Shown here piece after piece: positions 20,169 to 29,639 of a stretch of 64,000 nucleotides of DNA. The notes beneath the pieces are model-generated. The model saw nothing but the letters and a program-made list of their open reading frames with translations. It searched no databases and had not been told where the DNA came from. The stretch's first letter is position 1. Each line of letters starts with the position of its first letter. This DNA is from Blumeriella jaapii (Eukaryota > Ascomycota > Leotiomycetes > Helotiales > Drepanopezizaceae), in NCBI GenBank assembly GCA_009599575.1, contig VWND01000076.1, positions 1,550,001 to 1,614,000 on the forward strand, given 5' to 3'. Made by a program: the position numbers and the translations under genes.

Positions 20169-22724
20169 CTACCTCCATTCCCACTCCTCGACCGAGAACT
20201 CCCCTCTCACCGCACCTGCATGCTCCTCCACGACCTCCAACTTCACATCCTTCGCAACCCAGCCTGTTTGTGCAGGCTCCCGCACATCGACGTCCTCCTC
20301 AACCTCATGCGCAATTCTCTTCCCCTTCCTAATCTCCTCCCGCCGCAAAATCTCCATGATCTCGCTGGCGCTCATGCCCTTGAAGCGATTCATGAACACT
20401 TCTTGCTCCCTCAAGCTCATCACCTCCTCCGCCTTTGTCTCGCGAATCCGGGCAGCTAAGTCCTCGGAAAAATCTCTACTGGCAGCTACAAGAGCGGCCT
20501 CTCCGTCATCCCCTTCCTCTTCATCCTCCTCCTCAGAGCTCGAGATAGAAATCACGTGGCCGTCGTCGTCGTCGTCGTCGTCGTCGCCGGAGCTTGAGGA
20601 AAGGCTGATGGCACGTCCTGGCTCAGCATCGTTATCATTGTTGAAGTACCTTGAGCGTGTCTCGGCCGAAAGGCGTTTCTCTGCTCCTTTGCGGAAGTGA
20701 GGCGCGCCTGGGTCGGGAACGGGCTCTTTGCGTTGAGAAGATACGCGGCCAAGGAGTTCACCGGCGGCAGCGAGTTCAGCATAGGGCGAACTACGGCGAT
20801 GTGCTACGAATGTGCCCGGCGGTGATGGCTGGCGGACTGGAACAGTCGGCCGGGGACGGGGCGAGGGCGTGGGTGGATCGTAGAGAGACTCGTCTACGTA
20901 GGTATTTGGGTCTGTGGGCCTATGTGGTATGGCGGGTCTGTGAGCGGTTTGGTTCGAGGAGGCAAATGCCGCTGCTGCATCTTCGGTGCTGGCTTTGGGT
21001 GTCGGTACATGAGTGACTTGTGCCTCGAATTTGATCGTCCTTGTCTGACCCGAGTTTATCAATGCTGCTGCTGAAACTCGTGTATCCGGACCACCTGTAG
21101 CACCACGTCCTGATATGTCGATGACTCTCTCCCTAAGGCTATTGTGTATCGGGCTTGCTCTATCGAATGCCGCACGCATATCGTTTACGTCCGGGACTTC
21201 CTCTCTGATCGACGGTGTGAGAGGCTTATGGATGGCTTGGAAGCGATCTTTGTGCATGTTGCCATACCAGGCCTGGCTCTTGTCTTTCTCCGTGATGATG
21301 TTGGTGGCTGTGCTGATGGGGGCCGGTCTATTGATGGCTTCGACGCTCACGGTAGCCCCATCTATCTCTCTGGGCTTTTTAGGTGTGCTGCTTGGGCATG
21401 GTTCGTTGGTTGTTGTGAAGGTTGCGTTGGCTCCAGCTGTCTCTTCATTGCTCTGATTCGAGCTGCTTGTGTGTGGCGCGTTAAGTACGTTGTTGCTTCT
21501 GCTGACATTGGATGTCTCTACGGGACTCTTCGTGTGAAGAACTGAGTTTTCAATCTGCGATGCTGTGTCGTTGCCAGAAAGTGTGCTCTGTAAGTCGGAT
21601 GCTGAAGATTGTGAAGGATTCGGCTTCTCGAGTGTCAAAGCAGCAGCAGCAACTTGACTTGGTGGATTGTTGTAATAGGGCAACAAAGCAGCTGGGACTC
21701 CAACCAACGAGCCAATTGGACTTGTTCTCTCTGTGTCTATTCGTACTCTGCTTTCAGGCACGGCTTCTCCATATGGCGGCTCGAACTGCACATCCACCGG
21801 TGGTGCATACGCCAATCCTCCCTCGTGCAAACCAATTGATAACATTTCCTCAAACCTTCTCTCGAGAGCCTTCTTCTCGCTTTCTAGAACCTCGTTCGTG
21901 ATCGTATGGCTAAGGTTCTGCGTGATTTCCGGGATCTTACCTTCATACTGCTTGGCTTTTGCTATCGTATTCTCAACACCATCGAGTAGTTCCATTCTTG
22001 GGCCGACGCGAGCGATCTTCTTCAGCCAGTCTCGGCACTCTAGTTCGACGTCATCGATGTGTTTGCGATATTGGGATTTCAAGTCGGCCTGATAGTCTTC
22101 TAACCTCTGGGCACACATATCTTGGAACTCCTTGCAGATATGAGGCGTTGAGCCTAGGATCTTTGCGAGAGATTTTCTGGTCAAATGTGCAGGTCTCTTA
22201 GTCCCACCTTCCTCGGAAATAACAGAACTTGCGAAGCTCTCCATCAAGAATCTTTCAAAATTGTTCGAGCAAAGATTAATCTTCTCAAAGTAAGCCATCT
22301 TGTGGTCTGCCAGTTGCTGCCGGAGAGCTTCGTTGGCTTTGATCTCCAGTTCTCTCATTAAAGTCGCCAGCTCCTCGCTGTTGATACGTTCATCGTGTCG
22401 AGGTGGTCGAGCCGCATCTCCGGTATCGTATGCTCGTGCTCGTCCCATCTCCTCACGCGCTACCCGCACACCTGCAAACGAGGACTCACCCCTCGACCCC
22501 AGTACGCTCCAGGCATCTGTAAGAAGCTGTCTATCGCTCAGGTAAAAGCCTAAGACCGTGTAGGGCGAGGTGTTTCCGTGCTCGAAGCGCTTGATTCGTA
22601 CTTCGGCCTCGACTCCTATAGCATCGGCAAGGATGAACTTTTCCAGGAGAGCGGCTAATTGAGGTTTCGACGAGAAGAGAGACTTGATAGCTTCTACCTT
22701 GATATAGGTGTTGAGCGGAGGCAT
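20169..22724 (-). CDS. Hypothetical 851-residue protein with coiled coil and acidic, SIM-like tail
   Basis: One uninterrupted exon encodes 851 residues from a clear ATG. Residues 1-75 look folded (MPPLNTYIKVEAIKSLF onward). Residues 115-300 are charged and helical, probably coiled coil. A long disordered S/T/P-rich middle follows. The tail has a run of Asp residues, then GHVISISSSEEEDEEEG, a hydrophobic patch flanked by Ser and acid that resembles a SUMO-interaction motif, and a final helical stretch (SLREQEVFMNRFKGMSASE). I do not recognise the family; a nuclear or chromatin role is a guess from the tail. It starts divergently to the histidine-phosphatase gene at 23675, with about 950 bp between. 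The Asp run is coded by a GAC/GTC triplet repeat and may vary in length. Confidence 0.85.
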   Translation of the reverse strand: MPPLNTYIKVEAIKSLFSSKPQLAALLEKFILADAIGVEAEVRIKRFEHGNTSPYTVLGFYLSDRQLLTDAWSVLGSRGESSFAGVRVAREEMGRARAYDTGDAARPPRHDERINSEELATLMRELEIKANEALRQQLADHKMAYFEKINLCSNNFERFLMESFASSVISEEGGTKRPAHLTRKSLAKILGSTPHICKEFQDMCAQRLEDYQADLKSQYRKHIDDVELECRDWLKKIARVGPRMELLDGVENTIAKAKQYEGKIPEITQNLSHTITNEVLESEKKALERRFEEMLSIGLHEGGLAYAPPVDVQFEPPYGEAVPESRVRIDTERTSPIGSLVGVPAALLPYYNNPPSQVAAAALTLEKPNPSQSSASDLQSTLSGNDTASQIENSVLHTKSPVETSNVSRSNNVLNAPHTSSSNQSNEETAGANATFTTTNEPCPSSTPKKPREIDGATVSVEAINRPAPISTATNIITEKDKSQAWYGNMHKDRFQAIHKPLTPSIREEVPDVNDMRAAFDRASPIHNSLRERVIDISGRGATGGPDTRVSAAALINSGQTRTIKFEAQVTHVPTPKASTEDAAAAFASSNQTAHRPAIPHRPTDPNTYVDESLYDPPTPSPRPRPTVPVRQPSPPGTFVAHRRSSPYAELAAAGELLGRVSSQRKEPVPDPGAPHFRKGAEKRLSAETRSRYFNNDNDAEPGRAISLSSSSGDDDDDDDDGHVISISSSEEEDEEEGDDGEAALVAASRDFSEDLAARIRETKAEEVMSLREQEVFMNRFKGMSASEIMEILRREEIRKGKRIAHEVEEDVDVREPAQTGWVAKDVKLEVVEEHAGAVRGEFSVEEWEWR

Positions 22725-23674
22725 GGCGACTGTGTGGTGTCATGAAAGAGAACGGTCTTGGTGGTTCGGTGTAGAGTGGCAAGTTGTTGTTGTTGTTTAC
22801 TCGAGAAAGCAAATATTGACCGCTTCCTGGTCGGCAAAACGTGACCACAACTCTGGGAATTACTTCGCAATAGCTGTACTTGCAATGGGCCTAGATCTTC
22901 TACTTCAATGTTAGCATACTTACCTGTTTGCGCAACAGAGTCAATTGTTTGTCAAACTCGAGATTCTCGGTTTGGGTCCTGCAGTCACCCAATCGGGAGT
23001 GATTCTGTTTGATATCATCTAACTTTACAGAGAAACCCTTCAGAATAGGTACGCAAAGCAGATTAGATAACAACCCAATTTCATCAATTCAATCTAAGAC
23101 GATTCCGCTTGAACGATTGCCTAACGGCTGATTGTTATCCACATAATTTGTTACTACAAATAGGTACTAGAGGCTTCTTTTCTTTTCTTCTAGTCCTTAT
23201 GTACTGAAATATGCCAGGTGATTATTCCTTGCAAACAATGGAACTATAAAGAGTTCAGAATACCCCGCCTTGAGCACTATCCTAAACGTGGGACAGTTAT
23301 TTACTTAAGCTTGAGTGAATATAGTTATGACTATCATCAATGTTTGTAAAAGTGAATGTTCATTCCCTTTTCGTCCGTGCACGTGCTGTTGCTCCGAGAC
23401 ACGTTTTAGCGCCTTTGTATTTCCCTTTTAAACTCGACCTTCCCCTCCCACACTTGATCTCCTATCAACAACCACACTTGATCTCCTATCAACAACCACA
23501 CAGGATCTTCCCCTCCCACACTTGATCTCCTATCAACAACCACACAGGACCTTCCCCTCCCACACTTGATCTCCTATCAACAACCACACAGGACCTTCCC
23601 CTCCCACACTTGGTCTCCTATCAACAACCACACAGATCGATCTCAATTGTTGCAGATCTAAATTACACAACAAG
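22725..23674. other. Divergent intergenic region with leader minisatellite
   Basis: This region separates the minus-strand 851-residue gene from the plus-strand phosphatase. It is AT-rich in the middle and ends in a 44-bp minisatellite (23436-23635) directly before the phosphatase start. It must contain both promoters. Confidence 0.6.
23436..23635 (+). repeat. 44-bp minisatellite in the leader of the phosphatase gene
   Basis: About four full and one partial copies of a 44-bp unit containing CTTCCCCTCCCACACTTG, ATCTCCTATCAACAACCA and CACAGGAC. The last copy ends 40 bases before ATG 23675. The unit is pyrimidine/A-rich with no ATG, as in fungal leaders and core promoters, so copy number could influence expression of the gene. 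Confidence 0.88.
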
Positions 23675-24916
23675 ATGTCAGACCCAAGCAACACCATTGG
23701 TCTTAAACTCGAACAGCTCAACCAGCTCGAAAGTCACAAGACGGACAAGGGAAAGGAAAAGCAAATCGAAGACCTCACTTCACAACTTCAAGTGCTCTCG
23801 GCTTCTGAGAACTCCCCGCAAGGATCGACCTTGCCTCTCGCTGGACATTCACTCTATGGCAAAGTGTCGGCTTCCGACAGCACCCCTGTTCTTAGGCCGG
23901 ACATCTTTGGTCGCATCAGAAGAACTGAGATGTCCTTTTTCGATCATCTTATTCAGCCACCTGTTCCGCATCCTCAAAGAAATCCCTATCACGTTCCTCA
24001 TATAAGCCAGCCAAAGGTCTCTTTAGAATATCCAGCAAGAAACGTGGTCATTCACTTAGTCCGCCACGCTCAGGTAATCCACAGAATCTCTCATCGCGGC
24101 TGCACTTTCACTGACTTTGTGTAGGGCCCTCATAATCTGTCCCAAATCCCAGCCGAACAAAGATGGTCTCTACTCAATCCGGGCCTCACAAAGCGGGGTA
24201 TAGCAGAGTCAGTGCTTCTCAGAAAACGGTTTGAGCCTATGGATCGCATTACACACATTCTCTGCTCCCCTCTACATCGTACCCTTCGCACAGCCTTAGT
24301 TGCTTTTCATCCAATCATCCAAAAGGGACTGCAGGTCATCGCCTGGCCAGAGATACGCGAGTACGGTTCATCGCCTTGCAGCTCGGGATCGGATTTGGCC
24401 GTGCTGCTGTCGAAGCTGTATCATGCTGAGAAGGTTACTCGTGACTGCGTTGACACGACTCTCGTTCCAGACGGTTGGGAGATACAGTACGAGGGAAAGA
24501 CTGGAGAGGAGGTGCGCGAGTTCCGGGCAAAGAGAGCTCTGATCGCCCTGCAGAAGCTTCGTTCGCTCGGCATAGAGGCTACGAAGGAGGCGAATGGTGC
24601 TTGGGAGGGGCACGAGGTTCACCAAGGGAGGGACGTGGAGATAGTGGTCGTCAGCCACAGTGCCTTCATTGTAGACTTGGAACGTAAGTAGCCTCGATTT
24701 CTGGTGACTTTGGTAACAAAGAGCTGACTACAAACAGGGGCTACTGGCAAGCCGGTCGTTTATCACAACGCAGAATACAAGTCATACAGGTTTCCTACTA
24801 AGGCCGAGGTGGACAGTGGCGTACATTATTTGAGGCTGTTGCAGACTGAGGAGAGCAAGCTCCGAGCTCATGAGCTTCCGTGGGACTATCACGAAAATGG
24901 TCTTGCGGCCATCTAG
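23675..24916 (+). CDS. Histidine phosphatase superfamily protein (phosphoglycerate-mutase-like), copy 1
   Basis: Three exons, 23675-24073, 24125-24683 and 24738-24916, give 378 residues. After about 120 variable residues comes VIHLVRHAQ, the catalytic RH motif, split from GPHNLSQIP by a 51-bp intron. ILCSPLHRTLRTA supplies the conserved Arg, PEIREYGSSPCSSGSD the conserved acid region, and VVVSHSAFIVDL the second catalytic His. The family removes phosphate from small molecules or proteins through a phosphohistidine; the substrate here is unknown. A related gene with the same exon break after RHA lies convergently at 26711-27689. The leader holds a 44-bp minisatellite. All three exons keep frame. 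Confidence 0.9.
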
Positions 24917-26710
24917 TGGGGCACAGACAAGGGGTCTCACCCAAGAAGCGGTTATGGGGTTTGGTGTAATTAAGTAGATCTGCCTCTTAGCCGTCTTCTG
25001 AAAAAATGCGAAGAACTATCAGCTGATATCCAGCGTGTTTTTTCTGTAAAGATTCTCAAACAAATTTCCTTTTATGCCCTGTTGTCTTGTGATTTTGTTT
25101 ACTAGATGTTCGCTTGGGACTTGGCTGATGACAAATCATCTGCCTCAGATTGACATTTGAACTACCTTTTACCCGACACTTCCGCGATCAATATCAATAA
25201 CGATAAAAGCCGCCTGTAAAAAGATAAGAATTAATCTCGTAAGATCTTACAAGGTTCCGGAATTTTCCTTGCCTGTGCTTTAATTTTGAGTAGCATTTTG
25301 AAATGACTTATCGTCGTCAGTTTGTGACTTTTGGCTCAGACCAGCTGAATTAAAAAACTTCGGCCGTACTCATTCATCTATCACATAAATTGTGAAATCT
25401 CTAACACACGGAACAAGTTGAAACAAGCAATAACCAACACATGAAGTTTACTGCTTGTTCATTGTTTTAACAGCTGTTTCTGACGCAAAGCTTATTGGAA
25501 CAAGCAATCTCAACTCGGGTCGGGATATCAAGGCTGGATTCTCAATTGAAATTTCCTTCTTTAAAAAGAAATCTGACTCGAAAACCCTAGAAAAAGTTCA
25601 TCAATTTATGTGGTTCTAAAATGCCCTTTCATTCAGTGTCTCTAATAGAAATCTCTCTGGAAACAACCTACTAAAGCTGTGACACAGAAAGTCCTCGTCA
25701 TATCCGCTTACAAGAAGTCGGGAGCCAACTGAGTTTCTTCTTCAGTTACGCGAATAGCAACCTATGACTTGTATGTTTCCTGGTATGATCGGCAAAACGG
25801 ATGACGAGCTGCTTCTCGAAAGTAAACAAAGCTGCGTGCATGCAGCCAGATTTCAACAGCCTCCTCGGTAGCTCTTTTGGTTGCCTGACAGGAAAGCAAC
25901 CTGAGGTATCAACTTAAAAGTAAACAGAGCTGCGACGTGCAACAAAGATCTCAGCTGCCTCCTCAGTAGCGTCCCTGGTTGCCAGGGGGCTTTTCGAAAG
26001 TAAACAAAACTGCGACTTGCAACAAATTTTCAGCACTCCCCTGAGGACTGATGAGAGGGTAACCTAGTAGCGTCTCTCACTTATGGAATCTAATACTGTC
26101 CACCGTAGATTGAAAATCCTGCCATCCAGGCCGAGATGTATCGCTGAAGTCTATGACCGAAATTACGGGAAACCCAAATCCGTTCAGGAAGAACCAAAAC
26201 GTTTCTCTGCCACTGTCTCTAGACAAGAGAGGCTTCGAAGCTGTGAGGGATGATCTATAGGGAGGGAAGCGTAGGCGTGCTTCCTGGTATAGCCCCTCTT
26301 GATGTACGAGTGAGTCATTGGAAGTGTAGGGCACGTTCACGTTCCGATGAAGCCTCGTCGCGTCACCTCGCGTCGCCGCACGCGAGCAAACCAGCCCGCC
26401 AACCCGTGACGAGGGGTTAAAGGTTTTGTTGCACGTCGCACTTCGTTTAGGCTCCTTCTCTCTTGGGAACGCACGCCTTATAAGTAAGGTGCCCAGGCAA
26501 GTAAACTGGGGTTTGGTTGCACGTCGGACTTCGACTTTCATTCTTCCTTACTCCTTCGGAAATGGTGCAGTAGCCTCGATGCAATATTGGTGATCTGCGA
26601 TTTTACCAGTTGATTGTGTTACCAGGCCTTTCTCTAGCTGTCCAGCAGTCTACAAAATTGCCCTGCCCTTATTCCAAACTTTTCACAGAACTCCGTGACA
26701 TACATCCGAT
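24917..26710. other. AT-rich intergenic region between the two phosphatase genes
   Basis: It separates the convergent 3' ends of the two histidine-phosphatase genes. The first 700 bases are AT-rich with no gene. Three imperfect repeats lie at 25811-26078, and related words containing TTGCACGTCG recur near 26427 and 26516. A minus-strand frame at 26077-26541 has no recognisable domain. Confidence 0.5.
25811..26078. repeat. Three imperfect tandem repeats of about 80 bp
   Basis: Each copy runs CGAAAGTAAACARA, then CTGCG-CKTGCAACA or a similar word, then a CCTCRGTAGC-like segment ending in a gene-free GC patch. Copies begin near 25815, 25915 and 25994. They have drifted apart by substitutions and small indels. 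The TGCGACGTGCAAC word appears again, inverted, near 26427, 26516 and 40880. Confidence 0.6.
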
Positions 26711-27689
26711 CTAGACTTCGAATTTGGACAATCTAATCTCGTCCCCCTCCTTCGTAACAACCAATATCCTCAGTTCGCAGTTGTACATCTGCTCCACGTC
26801 CCCCAACAAAGCCCGCAAGAATCCTGCGTGGGAGACCGCAACGATATGGCAATCGCCACCCTCTTCAACCCCCGGGATCTCTATTCCCTCCCACTCGCCT
26901 CCCCCCGACAACGCAAGCCGGCCCAGCGTCCAAAACATCTTCGCGACTTTGGCCACGCGTTTCGCTTTGTACTCTGGATCCGTCTGGCTACTCTCCAGAT
27001 TGTGGCGCCAGCTGTCTGGTGCCAGCCTGGATTCTAAGATACTCTCCAGCTCTGGTAGCTTTTGAAAGATTTGCGAGATCTTGCTCCCGGTGCTGCAGGG
27101 CACGCTGCCCCACTCTCTGAGATCGGGGACGGAAATTATTTTGGTTCCCTTAGCGCGAACCGTGCTCCGGAAGACTATGGATGTCGTTTGTAGAGTGCGT
27201 AGCAGAGGGGAAGATAGAATGAGGGTAATTTCGGAGTGGAATGGAAAATTGTCTCCCAGGAATTCGGCTTGTTGGATTCCTCGGAGAGTGAGTTCGGGGT
27301 CCCGGATGGCCCTGCGGGCATCGCTCGGGAGAGATAGAACGTTGTGATGGGCCTGATAAACGATTGTCAGGATTTGAATCAGATTAAAGAGCTGGTGACA
27401 TTGGAGCGGGGCTTACCTCTGCGTGGCGGATAGCATGTACGTAGATCTTTCCTTCCATTTCTGATTCTGTGGTCACTTGGAGTCTTGCCAAAGCTTCCGC
27501 GAGAGAGGGCAAAGGAGATGGTCCTGGATTTGCTAGGACGATGGGAGTGACATCGGCCAGGGCAATTTCTTCCTGGTCTTCGTTGCCAGTTGGGCAGAGA
27601 AACTGACGCGACCCAGTTAGTGAGATTCGAATCCATCTTAGCGGGGTAAAGACAGATCGAATGCTTACAGAACTTTGAGGAAAGTTCAT
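26711..27689 (-). CDS. Histidine phosphatase superfamily protein (phosphoglycerate-mutase-like), copy 2
   Basis: Minus-strand exons 27689-27669, 27602-27417 and 27352-26711 give 282 residues. The first exon is only seven codons (MNFPQSS). Introns of 66 and 64 bp have GTAAGC donors, and the first has a CTAACT branch site. Catalytic landmarks are IYVHAIRHAE, LILSSPLLRTLQTT, PDLREWGSVPCSTGS and IVAVSHAGFLRALLG. The intron after RHAE is at the same place as in copy 1, which marks the two genes as paralogs, although this one lacks the long N-terminus. Substrate and location are unknown; no signal peptide is visible. Confidence 0.88.
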
Positions 27690-29399
27690 AGTCGATTTTC
27701 CTTTAAGTCGACAGAATTCCTTTATTACTTTTATCCTTGGTTATTAATGTTATTGTAAAATCGTTAGCGGAACGACGGATTGTTATTAAGTGTTCAGACT
27801 GTTGACCAGGTGTCTTGCTATTGTGGGGGGGGGGTGTTATGTATTATTGCTTGTGGAAATCTCGTATATTAACAATTGTATATAGAATAATGTTAAACAG
27901 ATGAACTACAACATGTGAGAGATCTATCGCAATGTGAATAATCGCAAATAATTACAAATAATAGACGTTCATATACAAGGAGAGTCACAAAGTCGCAAAG
28001 ACAGAAAGAAGGGACGTTGGAAGGGCTCGCTTAGGAAAAGTTAGGAGCAAGAAGTGCTTGTGCACGCCCTATCTAGCGCGTGGTGCGCTAAACAACTTTC
28101 CAACTACAGCCAAATTTGTAAGGATTTTACGCAAGCTGTTTACTGGTTCTTGAAAGCATAATTGATAGAAGAGAAATCGATTAAATCAATTGTGACATTT
28201 TTAGAAACGTAAACCTATAGTTTGAAAACTAGAAACTTTAAATGATTGATTGGCCGGCGCACAGCTCTGATATAAATTCTATCGGACCCAATTTGAAAGC
28301 TATAAAAAGCATTATGCATAAATCGAATCTAAAGTTTAAAAGTTTGAAGAGTGAACAAGTGAATTCGCTCGTTTGAAGTAATGGAATGAAAAAGTTTCAT
28401 GGTTAATTCTTTAAAAGCTAAGTGATACTCTGATGGTCTTCATACCCAATCGACTGCGTACGCTGTGCAAAGCAAAGGGCCGGTATACGAGGTATCAAAA
28501 TAAAGGTTTTAGGCTTGGTTGTTATTTAATTTTCAAATCGATAGCTTCATCAAAGAATCAAGGATAGTCATCTCAAAATGAAAGGGGGCACATGGCCTAA
28601 TTAGGCATGTGGGGAGTGCACAAGCACTTTTGGCACCAGTTAAGGCTTGGCATTGATCCCTGTAGAACAAGCAAAGGCATTTGGGGTGTACATGATCAGA
28701 TTTAGAATGATTTCCAGATGCTCTAGGCCCTGGTATTTGACGTTGTTTCTATTCTTAAGAATACCTTAGCATTGCGTTGGAAAGCGAAAACGTCATAGAT
28801 TGTATCCGGGTGATACAGTGCTTTGGTTAATCTAAGACCACCCCTGATATGCGGAAAAAAAGACAGAAAAGTAAGTAGCCATAATGTGGTAGTAATGAGT
28901 AACGTCTACCGAGTTGCAGTGGACAAACTGCCGTCCTAGGACCTCCCAAGGTTTAGGGAGACGCGCCTAGCTAAGGAATTACAGACAAAAAGACCTTGAA
29001 GACAGTTCAAAATGTGTTATGGCAAAAGCCACTGTCAATTACGACCTTCGTCGTCCCTTGCGATGGACCGTCAGTGTAAGATGGGAGCGTATAGCTAGGG
29101 TGGATGACAATATATACTCAAGTCAGACGTGCGTCAACAAACAAGCGTTATTTGTTGCCAACGGGCCTCGTCGTAGTTGGCAAACCGGTCTTATCAATAG
29201 ACAATCAAAACCTCTAGCCATTAAAGTGATAGAAAGCGGGTTTGAATTACTGCTTCTACAAGCAATATCAAAAACATAATCCTTGAACCCAGCAATCCAA
29301 TCCCAAGTACCTCCTATGCCAGATCCAAAAAGCAGCCGAGAGCGAAAGCTCAAGGAAAAGCGCACATTCCGAATCCTTTAGAGATCAGAACTCAGCAGC
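27690..29399. other. AT-rich gene-free region with dispersed repeat copy B
   Basis: About 1.7 kb, strongly AT-rich, with stop codons in all frames. It contains a run of nine G near 27824 and copy B of the dispersed repeat at 28885-29074. Composition and lack of frames fit repeat-derived sequence degraded by point mutation. Confidence 0.6.
28885..29074 (+). repeat. Dispersed repeat, copy B
   Basis: It begins GTGGTAGTAATGAGTAACGTC and carries CCTAGGACCTCCCA, GCTAAGGAATTACA and the end segment CCTTGCGATGGACCGTCAG. The order and spacing match copy A at 259-460 over about 190 bp, and the shorter copy C at 6113-6262. Against A it mostly shows C to T and G to A differences, plus small gaps. Confidence 0.65.
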
Positions 29400-29639
29400 T
29401 CAAGGCACGGGCATCCAAACAGCCACATAGCAAGCAGCTTCGCAGGTGCCGAACGCAGTGTTACAGGCCTTGATTGAGGCTGGGATAGTAGCTATAGCAA
29501 CGCCCCAGACGCAACCAGCTGCTGCGTAGCAGGCGGTGGCTACGGCGGAGCAGCCGGCTTGACAGACTCCGTAGGCCAAAGGTCCGCCCAGGATCAAGGT
29601 TGGTGAAGCTGCGAGGACAATGATGGCTGGGAGACGCAT
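29400..29639 (-). CDS. Small secreted seven-cysteine protein, fungal zygote-specific-like, copy 1
   Basis: A single exon of 79 residues has an N-terminal signal peptide (MRLPAIIVLAASPTLILG). The mature part begins GPLAYGVCQAGC and has seven Cys at 26, 30, 37, 43, 59, 66 and 70. It resembles small fungal proteins annotated as zygote-specific class V copy B; that name is inherited and says little about function. The paralog at 31235-31477 shares the Cys spacing and the GPL-Y--CQA-C start. Both lie on the minus strand about 1.6 kb apart, consistent with tandem duplication. Secretion is inferred; the role is unknown. Confidence 0.85.
   Translation of the reverse strand: MRLPAIIVLAASPTLILGGPLAYGVCQAGCSAVATACYAAAGCVWGVAIATIPASIKACNTAFGTCEAACYVAVWMPVP

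Noticed and set aside
26077..26541. 154-codon minus-strand frame between the phosphatase genes
   Set aside because: No family resemblance, and it overlaps repeat-like sequence; kept only as part of the intergenic note.
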